Assembly (NCBI GenBank): GCA_050694015.1
Contig: JBOGWY010000159.1
Span: 1 to 12,419 of the forward strand
Direction: 5' to 3'
DNA: 12,419 nucleotides
DNA from: JBOGWY01 sp050694015
GTDB lineage: Bacteria > Actinomycetota > CADDZG01 > WHSQ01
In this document: positions 6,640-12,419 of the stretch, one piece after another
Layout: each line of letters opens with the position of its first letter
Numbering within the stretch: position 1 is the stretch's first letter
Made by a program: the position numbers and the translations under genes
The notes under the pieces: generated by a model
The model's input: the letters and a program-made list of their open reading frames with translations, nothing else
Databases searched by the model: none
What the model was told of the DNA's origin: nothing

Positions 6640-7401
6640 TTGTGGTTCGACTCGCATTGCCATCTGCACATCTGCGAGGAGAACGCGCCGGTGGTCGAGG
6701 TGATCTCGCGCGCGACCCGATCGGGCGTGCTCGAGATGACGACTATCGGGATCGATGTCGCGTCGAGCCGGCGCGCCGTAGAGATCGCGGAGATGGGAGC
6801 CGGTATCTACGCGTCGGTCGGTCTTCATCCGAACTCGGCGACCGAGTGGGACGACACGACGGCGACGGCGCTCGAGGAACTGTTGCAGCACGAACGCGTC
6901 GTCGGGGTCGGAGAGTCGGGACTCGACTTCTACCGTGACTCGGCTCCGCCGGAGGTGCAACGCGAGGTCTTCGCCGCACACATCGAGCTGGCGAAGACCC
7001 ACGATAAAGCTCTCGTCATCCACACCCGCGAGTCGCTGGACGATGCGCTCGACGTGCTCGCGGAACTTGGGCCACCGGCGCGGCTCGTCTTCCATTGTTG
7101 GTCGGGTGACGCCGAACGACAGCTGACGACCGCGGTGGATCTCGGTGCGTACATCTCATTCGCGGGGAACGTATCGTTCAAGAACGCAGACAACCTGCGG
7201 ACCGCGGCGACGGCCGTGCCCCACGACCGGCTCCTGGTCGAGACCGATTCGCCGTACCTGACCCCGGTGCCCCATCGAGGGAAACCGAACGAGCCGCGTC
7301 AGGTGACCTTCGTGGGGCTCACGATCGCGCAGGCGCGCGAGCAATCGGTCCACCTGGTCGCCGAACAGACCACGCAGAACGCGCGCCGGTTGTTCTTGTG
7401 A
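6640..7401 (+). CDS. tatD: TatD-family metal-dependent deoxyribonuclease
   Basis: TatD proteins are TIM-barrel metallohydrolases with DNase activity linked to DNA quality control. The 253-residue protein keeps the metal ligands: His6 and His8 in DSHCHL, Glu92 in VGVGESGLDFYRD, His128 in IHTRES, His152 in FHCWSG, and Asp203 in VETDSPYLTP, followed by HRGKPNEP. The residue after DSHCHL, usually Asp in this family, is His10 here. The start is a rare TTG at 6640: the frame has a stop at 6544-6546 and no ATG, GTG or TTG between, and the first residues WFDSHCHL align with the family N-terminus. It lies 10 bases after metG, consistent with coupled translation, and overlaps rsmA by four bases. In mycobacteria rpfB sits between tatD and ksgA; here it is absent. 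Confidence 0.94.
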   Translation: MWFDSHCHLHICEENAPVVEVISRATRSGVLEMTTIGIDVASSRRAVEIAEMGAGIYASVGLHPNSATEWDDTTATALEELLQHERVVGVGESGLDFYRDSAPPEVQREVFAAHIELAKTHDKALVIHTRESLDDALDVLAELGPPARLVFHCWSGDAERQLTTAVDLGAYISFAGNVSFKNADNLRTAATAVPHDRLLVETDSPYLTPVPHRGKPNEPRQVTFVGLTIAQAREQSVHLVAEQTTQNARRLFL

Positions 7402-8240
7402 CACCCGAGGGCGAGCCGCTCCTCGGAGCGCGCCGGCTCCGCGAGGTCCTGGACGCACGCGGGATCCGGCCCAGCAAGGCGCTCGGTCAGAACTTCGTCA
7501 CCGACCCGAACACGATCCGCAAGATCGTGGACGTAGCACGGCTCTCGTCGAACGACCGCGTCCTCGAGATCGGCGCCGGAGCGGGTTCGTTGACACTCGG
7601 GCTGGCCGCGGTCGCGCAGAAGGTGATCGCGGTCGAGCTGGATCGCCATCTCGTGCCGGTCCTGCAGGAGACCGTCGGGCACACCTCCAACGTAGAGGTC
7701 GTCCACGGCGACGCTCTCGAGATCCCGATGGATGCCCTCGACGTCAACAAGCTCGTCGGGAACCTGCCCTACAACATCGCGACCCAGGTGGTGCTGCGGG
7801 CGCTCGAGGAGGCGCCGCAGATAGACGACCTGACGGTGATGACGCAGCGGGAGGTCGGGGAGCGACTCGCCGCCGGCCCCGGCTCCAAGACCTACGGCCA
7901 GACGAGCGTGATGGTGGCGTTCTTCGCCTCCGCCGTACTCGCCGCGACGATCTCCCGGCGGGTCTTCTACCCGGTGCCCAACGTCGATTCGGTGCTGTTA
8001 CGGATCGTCCGGAGGCCGGTGCCCGCCGACGTCGACCGGGCGCTGCTGTTCTCGCTCATCCGGGCCGCGTTCTCGCAGCGGCGCAAGAACCTGCGCAACA
8101 CGCTGGCGTCCCTGGCGGGGTCGGCCTCGAACGCGGAGCGCGTTCTCCGGGCCGCCGAGATCGACCCCGAGCTCCGCGGCGAGACCCTCGCTCTGGACGA
8201 TTTCATGCGTCTGAGCAGGACTTTCGCGACCTCACGCTGA
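7398..8240 (+). CDS. rsmA: 16S rRNA dimethyladenosine transferase RsmA (KsgA)
   Basis: RsmA dimethylates A1518 and A1519 near the 3' end of 16S rRNA, using SAM, as a late check of 30S assembly. The 280 residues show KALGQNFVTD (27-36), the SAM-binding loop VLEIGAGAGSLT (55-66), the acidic HGDALE around 103, the catalytic NLPYNI (122-127), MTQREVGERL (148-157), VFYPVPNVDSVLLRI (189-203) and the C-terminal FSQRRKNLRNTL (225-236). The GTG start overlaps the tatD stop in GTGA, so its translation should depend on ribosomes finishing tatD. A promoter for the next gene follows its stop directly. Confidence 0.97.
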   Translation: MTPEGEPLLGARRLREVLDARGIRPSKALGQNFVTDPNTIRKIVDVARLSSNDRVLEIGAGAGSLTLGLAAVAQKVIAVELDRHLVPVLQETVGHTSNVEVVHGDALEIPMDALDVNKLVGNLPYNIATQVVLRALEEAPQIDDLTVMTQREVGERLAAGPGSKTYGQTSVMVAFFASAVLAATISRRVFYPVPNVDSVLLRIVRRPVPADVDRALLFSLIRAAFSQRRKNLRNTLASLAGSASNAERVLRAAEIDPELRGETLALDDFMRLSRTFATSR

Positions 8241-8251
8241 CTCGGTTCCCC

Positions 8252-8280
8252 TTCACAAAAGCAGACCCTTCCTGTAGCGT
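8252..8280 (+). promoter_or_regulatory. Promoter of the stand-alone receiver gene
   Basis: TTCACA (8252-8257; five of six matches to TTGACA), a 17-base spacer and TAGCGT (8275-8280; TANNNT) lie wholly between the rsmA stop and the receiver ATG. The predicted leader is about 30 bases and contains the AAAGGGA binding site. This suggests the receiver starts a new transcription unit, possibly reading on into ispE. Confidence 0.55.
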
Positions 8281-8316
8281 TTGCGCGGGCAGTGGTTGGA
8301 CTAAAGGGACAAAACG

Positions 8317-8682
8317 ATGCGGAACCGACGCGAGGCGCAGGTTCAGCGATCGGTGCTGATCGTTGACGACGACGAGGAGATCCGGCACGCCCTGCGTCTG
8401 ATGTGCGAGACGGAGGGTTTCCACGTGGTGGGCGAGGCCGCCAACGGTGTCGAAGCCGTCCCCCTCGCCCTCAAGCATCAGCCGGATTTCGTGATCCTCG
8501 ACTACCTGATGCCGCACCTCGACGGCGAGGGGACCGCGACGATGCTGCGCACGATCGCCCCGGGGGCCAAGATCGTGGCCTTCTCCGCCGTCCTCGATAC
8601 CAAGCCGTCGTGGTCCGACTCCTACCTCAACAAGGCGCGCGTCTCGGAGGTAGCTCCTCTGCTTGAGAGGCTCATCACTTAG
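8317..8682 (+). CDS. Stand-alone CheY-like response regulator receiver
   Basis: This is a 121-residue single receiver domain with no output domain. The acidic pocket is VDDDEE (Asp17-Asp19), the phosphoacceptor is Asp62 in ILDYLMPHLDG, the switch serine is Ser90 in VAFSAV, and the conserved lysine is Lys106. All phosphorylation residues are present, so it should accept phosphate. A short basic segment (RNRREAQVQR) precedes the fold. The ATG has a clear AAAGGGA site seven bases upstream and its own promoter. No histidine kinase is in the window, so the partner is unknown. It could act by protein-protein contact, as CheY or Spo0F do, or as a phosphate sink. It sits between rsmA and ispE, which are adjacent in M. 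tuberculosis, and its stop overlaps the -10 box proposed for ispE. Confidence 0.9.
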   Translation: MRNRREAQVQRSVLIVDDDEEIRHALRLMCETEGFHVVGEAANGVEAVPLALKHQPDFVILDYLMPHLDGEGTATMLRTIAPGAKIVAFSAVLDTKPSWSDSYLNKARVSEVAPLLERLIT

Positions 8683-8685
8683 CCT
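8680..8685 (+). promoter_or_regulatory. Probable -10 box for leaderless ispE transcription
   Basis: TAGCCT begins with the stop codon of the receiver gene and lies six bases before the ispE GTG. This is the same TANNNT-start spacing as at the FKBP and pmt genes. ispE lacks a purine-rich binding site in this gap. Read-through from the receiver promoter could also supply ispE. Confidence 0.35.
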
Positions 8686-8691
8686 GCTTCG

Positions 8692-9603
8692 GTGGGCGCC
8701 ACCGCGGACATCTCCACCGGGCTACGTCTCCGGACGAACGCGAAGCTGAACCTGTTCTTGCGCGTGCTCGGGCGCCGAGGGGACGGCTACCACGAGCTCG
8801 AATCGATCTTCCACACCGTCGCGCTCGGAGACGACCTGCTCGTGGTCCCCACCTCGTCGGGTGAGGTCGACATCGACATGCGCCTCGAGGGGGCCGTCGG
8901 CGCGATCCCCGAGGTGCACGAGAATCTCGTCTCGATCGCGGCGCAGAGATTGATCGAGCGCGGCGCGACCAACGGGGGTATCGCGGTCGAGATCGTGAAA
9001 CGGATCCCGTTCGGAGCCGGTCTCGGCGGGGGTTCCGGGAACGCCGCCGGGATACTCGTGGCGCTGAACGAGTTGTGGGATATGCGTTTGACGAACGAGG
9101 ACCTGCAGCAGGTGGCGGGCCTGGTTGGGAGCGACGTTCCCTTCTGTCTCGGAGGGGGCACTGCTCTCGCAACCGCGCGCGGCGAGCAGCTCACGCAACT
9201 TCCGTCGCCGATCTCCATGGATTTCGTGCTCGGCATCTCGAACGAGCCGTTATCCACGCGCGACGTGTACGACGCGTGGGACGACATCACTTCCGAAGAG
9301 GAGATCAGCAGCGCCCCGATGGCACTAGCGCTCGGCAGCGGGGAGGTGGAGGAAGTGGCGTCCCTGTTGCATAACGATCTCGAGCCCGCGAGCTTCGGCC
9401 TCCGGCCCGAGCTCGGTGACCTGAAAGACGCGATGGGTGCGGCGGGTGCTCTCGGCGCGGCGATGTCCGGCTCGGGACCGACGATCTTCGGCATCGCCCG
9501 GTCGCCGGAACACGCGACCGAGATCGCAGAGCGCGTCCGCGGCGATTTCGATCGGGTCGAGGTGGTCGAGTCGATCGAACGATGCGTGGAGCGTCTGACC
9601 TGA
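8692..9603 (+). CDS. ispE: 4-diphosphocytidyl-2-C-methyl-D-erythritol kinase
   Basis: IspE is the ATP-dependent GHMP kinase of the MEP isoprenoid pathway, phosphorylating CDP-ME at the 2-hydroxyl. The 303 residues show the substrate/catalytic AKLNLFLRVLGRR (Lys18, Asn20), DGYHELES (31-38), the ATP-binding glycine loop PFGAGLGGGSGNAAG (106-120), catalytic-site GSDVPFCL with Asp148, and the GHMP C-terminal motif AMSGSGPTIFG (257-267). The GTG at 8692 places these at normal distances from the N-terminus. No canonical binding site is visible, but a TAGCCT box six bases upstream suggests leaderless starts. ispE follows ksgA in mycobacteria as well; here a receiver gene separates them. Its product supports polyprenyl phosphates used for the cell wall and for the mannose donor of Pmt. 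Confidence 0.96.
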   Translation: MGATADISTGLRLRTNAKLNLFLRVLGRRGDGYHELESIFHTVALGDDLLVVPTSSGEVDIDMRLEGAVGAIPEVHENLVSIAAQRLIERGATNGGIAVEIVKRIPFGAGLGGGSGNAAGILVALNELWDMRLTNEDLQQVAGLVGSDVPFCLGGGTALATARGEQLTQLPSPISMDFVLGISNEPLSTRDVYDAWDDITSEEEISSAPMALALGSGEVEEVASLLHNDLEPASFGLRPELGDLKDAMGAAGALGAAMSGSGPTIFGIARSPEHATEIAERVRGDFDRVEVVESIERCVERLT

Positions 9604-9655
9604 CCGCCACGCCCATCGGAGGTCCGGGTGGGACACGCGTCATCGACTCGACTTC

Positions 9656-9661
9656 TAGACT
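9656..9661 (+). promoter_or_regulatory. Possible -10 box of the tRNA-Gln gene
   Basis: TAGACT lies 10 bases before the first base of the tRNA, so transcription would begin three or four bases upstream of the mature 5' end. No clear -35 element is seen at 17-18 bases. The rest of the 68-base gap after ispE holds no other feature I can support. Confidence 0.35.
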
Positions 9662-9671
9662 GGTCCGTAGG

Positions 9672-9743
9672 TGCCCCGTGGGGTAATTGGCAGCCCAAGG
9701 GATTTTGGATCCCTAGGTTCTGGTTCGAATCCAGGCGGGGCAG
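9672..9743 (+). tRNA. tRNA-Gln (anticodon UUG)
   Basis: The 72-base gene folds fully by eye. The acceptor stem is TGCCCCG (9672-9678) with CGGGGCA (9736-9742), including the weak U1-A72 pair typical of tRNA-Gln, and the discriminator is G9743. The D stem is GGG/CCC. The anticodon stem is AGGGA/TCCCT around the loop TTTTGGA, giving UUG at 9705-9707, which reads CAA and, by wobble, CAG. The variable loop has four bases, and the T arm is TCTGG-TTCGAAT-CCAGG. The CCA end is not encoded. It lies directly before glmU. Confidence 0.95.
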
Positions 9744-9757
9744 CGATGTACTCGCTG
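9741..9757 (+). other. Short hairpin overlapping the tRNA 3' end
   Basis: CAGCGA-TGTAC-TCGCTG is a perfect 6-bp stem with a five-base loop that includes the last three bases of the tRNA. No T-run follows, so it is not a classical terminator. It could affect 3' processing of the precursor or read-through into glmU. Confidence 0.25.
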
Positions 9758-9796
9758 CGAGCACCGTTGACTTAGCGGCCGGAGGCGGGAGGTGAC

Positions 9797-11236
9797 GTGG
9801 CAGGCACTGCGAAAGTGACGGCGGTGGTCCTCGCCGCGGGGCAGGGCAAACGTCTGCGATCGGAACTTCCGAAGGTCTTACATCGCGCCGCCGGCCGGCC
9901 GCTGGTCGTGCACGTGCTGTCGGCGATCGCGCCGCTCGAACCCGTGCGCACCGTGGTCGTTACGTCGATCCGTCGGGACGAGATCGCCGCGGCCGCCGGC
10001 GAGGCCGGATCCGAAGCGGACTTCGTGATCCAGGACCCCCCCGCGGGCACCGCCGACGCGGTCAGGGTCGCGCTCGAGCACCTCGGGCCCGTCGAAGGGA
10101 TCGTTCTCGTCGTCGCCGGAGACACTCCTCTGGTGACGACCGAGACCCTCGCGCTGCTGCTGGAGACCCACGTCGCGGCCAGGGCCGGGGCGACGGTTCT
10201 GACCGCGCGTGTGACGGACCCGCGCGGGCTCGGACGGATCGTGCGCGCCGACGATGGAGGCATCGCTGCGATCGTCGAAGAGGCAGACGCGACCGAAGAG
10301 CAACTGACGATCAACGAGATCAACTCCGCGACGTACGCGTTCGACGCCGCGCGTCTAAACGATCTGATCGCGAAGGTCGATCGGGAGAACGCGCAGGGCG
10401 AGTACTACCTCACGGATGTGATCGGCTTGTTGGTCGCGCGCGGCGAACGTGTCCTGGCCCTCGTCGCGGACGAGATCGAGGGCCAGGGTGTCAACGACCG
10501 GGCTCAGCTCGCGCGGGCCTCGGCTCTGTTACGGGCGCGGGTTGCCGAGCGTTGGATGGCCGCGGGGGTGACGATCGTCGATCCGTCGACGACGTACATC
10601 GACGCCACCGTCGAGATCGAACGCGACGCGACGATCATGCCGTTCACCTTCCTCGAGGGGAGCACACGCGTGGCCGCGGGGGCCGAGGTGGGCCCGCAGG
10701 CGCGAGTGGTCGACTCCGAGATTGGGCCGGGCGCGGTGGTCAGTTACGCGGTCGTACGTGAGTCGATAGTGGGCCCCGAGGCTTCGGTGGGACCGTTCGC
10801 GTCGCTGCGTCCCGGGACCAAGCTCGGCCGCGGGGCGCGGCTCGGCACGTTCGTGGAGTCGAAGAACACCGAGGTGGGTGACGAGAGCAAGGCGAACCAT
10901 CTCGCGTACCTCGGTGACGCCGAGATCGCCCGCGGTGTGAACGTGGGGGCCGGGACGATCACGACGAACTGGGACGGGCAACACAAGCACAAGACCGTGA
11001 TCGACGACGACGCGTACATCGGCTCCGACACGATGCTCGTCGCGCCGGTCCGTGTCGGGAAGCGGGCGGCGACCGGCGCGGGGGCCGTGGTCCGGGATGA
11101 CGTGCCGGACGATGCTCTCGCGGTCGGAGTTCCTGCCCGGATCATCGAGGGCAAGGGCAACAAGATGGGTAGGGTAGGGAGGGCTGCGGGTGGCTCGGAG
11201 GAGGCAGGAGAAGAGGATGCAGCTCCCGACACATAA
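9797..11236 (+). CDS. glmU: Bifunctional UDP-GlcNAc pyrophosphorylase / glucosamine-1-phosphate acetyltransferase
   Basis: GlmU acetylates glucosamine-1-phosphate in its C-terminal domain and uridylylates the product in its N-terminal domain, giving UDP-GlcNAc for peptidoglycan. The 479 residues show the nucleotidyltransferase motif LAAGQGKRLRSELPKVLH (12-29), AGTADAV (83-89), AGDTPL with Asp109, LGRI with Arg147, EIN with Asn176, GEYYLTD (201-207) and GVNDR (231-235). The left-handed helix (about 255-452) has LRPGT, ESKN, the catalytic His368 in NHLAYLGDAEI, GAGTITTNWDG and SDTMLVAPV. Two departures stand out: GKRL replaces the usual GTRM in the glycine loop, and NSAT replaces NSG/NTG at the sugar site. 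The GTG start follows GGGAGGTGA, an excellent but close site. The Gly/Glu-rich tail (about 453-479) overlaps the start of prs by 20 bases. The 53 bases before the gene hold no clear promoter. Confidence 0.96.
   Translation: MAGTAKVTAVVLAAGQGKRLRSELPKVLHRAAGRPLVVHVLSAIAPLEPVRTVVVTSIRRDEIAAAAGEAGSEADFVIQDPPAGTADAVRVALEHLGPVEGIVLVVAGDTPLVTTETLALLLETHVAARAGATVLTARVTDPRGLGRIVRADDGGIAAIVEEADATEEQLTINEINSATYAFDAARLNDLIAKVDRENAQGEYYLTDVIGLLVARGERVLALVADEIEGQGVNDRAQLARASALLRARVAERWMAAGVTIVDPSTTYIDATVEIERDATIMPFTFLEGSTRVAAGAEVGPQARVVDSEIGPGAVVSYAVVRESIVGPEASVGPFASLRPGTKLGRGARLGTFVESKNTEVGDESKANHLAYLGDAEIARGVNVGAGTITTNWDGQHKHKTVIDDDAYIGSDTMLVAPVRVGKRAATGAGAVVRDDVPDDALAVGVPARIIEGKGNKMGRVGRAAGGSEEAGEEDAAPDT
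11167..11183 (+). other. Perfect G-quadruplex motif upstream of prs, inside glmU
   Basis: GGG-TA-GGG-TA-GGG-A-GGG gives four G3 tracts with loops of two, two and one bases, on the coding strand. It would appear in the glmU-prs mRNA 33 bases before the prs ATG. Its last two tracts form the Shine-Dalgarno-like site of an alternative GTG start at 11190. Short loops make this a stable G4 class; formation in vivo is not shown by sequence. Confidence 0.5.
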
Positions 11237-12209
11237 GCGCTTGATGATGTTCTCCGGCACCGCGAACCCCGAGCTCGCCGACGAGATCGCTCGCCACCTC
11301 GGGATGAAGCTGTCCCAGGTCGAGGTGGCCACGTTCGCCAACTCCGAGAGCTACGCCCGTTTCTCCGACTCCGTGCGGGGCTGCGATGCGTTCGTCATCC
11401 AGAGCATCAGCGATCCCGTGGATCACCACGTGATGCAACAGCTGATCATGATCGACGCGCTCAAGCGGGCCTCGGCGAAACGAATCACCGCGGTGTGCCC
11501 GCTCTATCCGTACTCGCGACAAGACCGCAAGGCGCGGGGGCGGGAGCCCATCACCGCGAAGCTGATGGCCGACATGTACGAGGCGGCCGGCGCCGATCGG
11601 ATGATCGCGGTCGACCTGCACACGGGGCAGATCCAGGGCTTCTTCGACGTGCCGTTCGATCACCTCACCGCGATGCCCCTTCTCGCGGACTGGTTCGCCG
11701 ACAACGTGCTCGAAGACGACTTCGTGGTCGTGTCTCCGGATGCGGGTGGCGTGCGGCTCGCCGACAAGTGGGCCGAGCATCTGAACCAGTTCCACGGGCT
11801 CACGGGTCAGGTCGCGTTCCTTCACAAGCAGCGAAGCAAGGACCAGCGCAACGTGAGCCAGACGCGTTCGGTCGTAGGTGAGGTGGACGGCAAGGTGTGC
11901 GTGATCGCCGACGACATGATCGACACGGCCGGGACGCTCATCCAGGGCGTCGAGAGGTTGCTGGAGGCCGGTGCGACCGAGGTCTACGCGGCGGCGACGC
12001 ACCCGATGCTGTCGGACCCCGCTGTGGACCGGATCAAGAACTCACCGCTCAAGCAGTTGGTGGTGACGAACACGCTGCCGCTGCCCTCGGAGAAGCAGTT
12101 CGACAAACTGACGGTGCTGACGATCGCCCCAACGATCGCCCAAACGATCAAGGCAGTATTCGAAGAAGCCTCAGTCTCCGACCTCTTCCACGGAGAAAAC
12201 CAGCCCTAG
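11217..12209 (+). CDS. prs: Ribose-phosphate pyrophosphokinase (PRPP synthetase)
   Basis: Prs makes PRPP from ribose-5-phosphate and ATP for purine, pyrimidine, His and Trp synthesis and, in actinobacteria, decaprenyl-phospho-arabinose. The 330 residues are class I-like: FANSESYARF (40-49), RQDRK..GREPI (101-112, ATP site), DLHTGQIQGFF (133-143), SPDAGGVR (173-180), catalytic-loop HKQR (203-206), and the PRPP loop DDMIDTAGT (232-240). The FxxGE element reads NSE here instead of NGE or DGE. I chose the ATG at 11217 because AGGAG lies six bases upstream and the start-to-motif distance matches relatives. A GTG at 11190 also has a good site and would add nine basic residues. The start overlaps glmU by 20 bases, as expected for coupled expression of the conserved glmU-prs pair. 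rplY and pth, which often lie nearby in actinobacteria, do not follow. Confidence 0.96.
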   Translation: MQLPTHKRLMMFSGTANPELADEIARHLGMKLSQVEVATFANSESYARFSDSVRGCDAFVIQSISDPVDHHVMQQLIMIDALKRASAKRITAVCPLYPYSRQDRKARGREPITAKLMADMYEAAGADRMIAVDLHTGQIQGFFDVPFDHLTAMPLLADWFADNVLEDDFVVVSPDAGGVRLADKWAEHLNQFHGLTGQVAFLHKQRSKDQRNVSQTRSVVGEVDGKVCVIADDMIDTAGTLIQGVERLLEAGATEVYAAATHPMLSDPAVDRIKNSPLKQLVVTNTLPLPSEKQFDKLTVLTIAPTIAQTIKAVFEEASVSDLFHGENQP

Positions 12210-12213
12210 CCCT

Positions 12214-12264
12214 CGACCTTGTGTAGCTATTTCGCTCTCAGCGCGAACTGGCTACAGAAGGTCG
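12214..12264. terminator. Long hairpin between convergent genes, probable bidirectional terminator
   Basis: Arms 12214-12235 and 12243-12264 can pair over 22 positions: 19 Watson-Crick pairs, one G-T wobble and two mismatches, with the seven-base loop TCTCAGC. It begins five bases after the prs stop and covers the last four codons, with the stop, of the convergent gene. Neither side has a T-run, as is common for hairpin terminators of GC-rich bacteria, so termination is inferred from position and strength. Confidence 0.6.
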
Positions 12265-12419
12265 CCTTGGCCCAGCGCCCGTTGGAGGTCTGCCGCGAGC
12301 TGTGGCTCGGTGGACAACAGTTCTTCAGTCACGCGGAACGTTCGTAGCCAGTGGGTCGTCGCGCCGTTCCCTTTGGTCTGATCCTTCGACCACGACGTGC
12401 GACCAGAATGGTGCTGGTA
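12252..12419 (-). CDS. 3' end of a convergent gene, possibly a DUF559/Vsr-like endonuclease
   Basis: From the right edge the minus strand is open for 55 codons to a TAG at 12254-12252; the start lies outside the window. The peptide begins YQHHSGRTSWSKDQ and ends LAADLQRALGQGDLL. The layout His-His-Ser, an acid (KDQ) before a basic/Asn stretch (KGNG), a hydrophobic strand (WLRTFRV), then TEELL and a closing amphipathic helix resembles the end of DUF559/Vsr-like PD-(D/E)xK nuclease domains, which are frequent stand-alone genes in actinobacteria. This is from memory of the family pattern and is weak, since the catalytic part is off-window. That this is a real gene is better supported: codon use is GC-rich and regular, and a hairpin terminator lies at its stop. 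Confidence 0.55.
   Translation of the reverse strand, partial: YQHHSGRTSWSKDQTKGNGATTHWLRTFRVTEELLSTEPQLAADLQRALGQGDLL

Noticed and set aside
5279..6703. 474-codon plus-strand frame inside metG
   Set aside because: It is a shifted reading of metG, with Arg/Gly-rich composition and no motifs.
9250..9258. TTATCCACG, close to a DnaA box
   Set aside because: It is a single copy inside the ispE coding region, with no cluster or AT-rich element, so an origin is not supported.
11190..11216. GTG start for prs at 11190
   Set aside because: It has a reasonable binding site but adds nine basic residues and a longer overlap with glmU; the ATG at 11217 has AGGAG at ideal spacing. It is not fully excluded.

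Overview
This 12.4-kb GC-rich window looks like a chromosomal housekeeping segment from a member of the Actinomycetota, probably a lineage distant from the well-studied genera. The main evidence is gene order. A Pmt-type protein mannosyltransferase, rsmI, metG, tatD, rsmA (ksgA), ispE, tRNA-Gln, glmU and prs occur in the arrangement known from actinobacterial chromosomes; the M. tuberculosis Rv1002c-Rv1018c region carries the same set. High GC, many GTG starts, TANNNT-type -10 boxes and a tRNA without encoded CCA agree with this. No phage, IS, CRISPR or plasmid genes were seen.

Layout. The left edge (1-33, minus) holds the first 11 codons of a divergent gene. Next come a secreted or lipid-anchored FKBP prolyl isomerase (118-603, +) and, convergent with it and sharing a CTAG, the protein O-mannosyltransferase (600-2168, -). 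Fourteen bases from the mannosyltransferase start, a divergent gene encodes an unusual protein of about seven membrane helices fused to an alpha/beta-hydrolase-like domain (2183-3778, +). It is translationally coupled (TGATG) to rsmI (3778-4614). An AbrB/SpoVT-type regulator with a four-cysteine zinc-knuckle tail (4624-4914, -) is divergent from metG (5070-6629, +). The 155 bases between them hold a good promoter, two palindromes and a triple 9-bp repeat. metG, tatD (6640-7401) and rsmA (7398-8240) form a tight unit. A stand-alone CheY-like receiver (8317-8682) with its own promoter precedes ispE (8692-9603). A tRNA-Gln(UUG) gene (9672-9743) precedes the overlapping pair glmU (9797-11236) and prs (11217-12209). 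A long hairpin (12214-12264) ends prs and overlaps the 3' end of a convergent gene that runs off the right edge (12252-12419, -). That gene may encode a DUF559/Vsr-like endonuclease.

How the genes fit together. rsmI and rsmA modify 16S rRNA, and metG and tRNA-Gln serve translation. ispE feeds isoprenoid and polyprenyl-phosphate supply, glmU makes UDP-GlcNAc and prs makes PRPP; these are the inputs for cell-wall, nucleotide and (in actinobacteria) decaprenyl-phosphate-sugar synthesis. Pmt uses a polyprenyl-phosphate-mannose donor to glycosylate exported proteins, and the FKBP lipoprotein would act on proteins at the same cell-surface location.

The less ordinary parts are the membrane/hydrolase fusion, the orphan receiver, the structured abrB control region, a perfect G-quadruplex motif in the prs start region, apparent leaderless promoters, and departures from the usual order (no rpfB between tatD and rsmA; no rplY/pth after prs). 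I did not find a clearly new multi-gene system.
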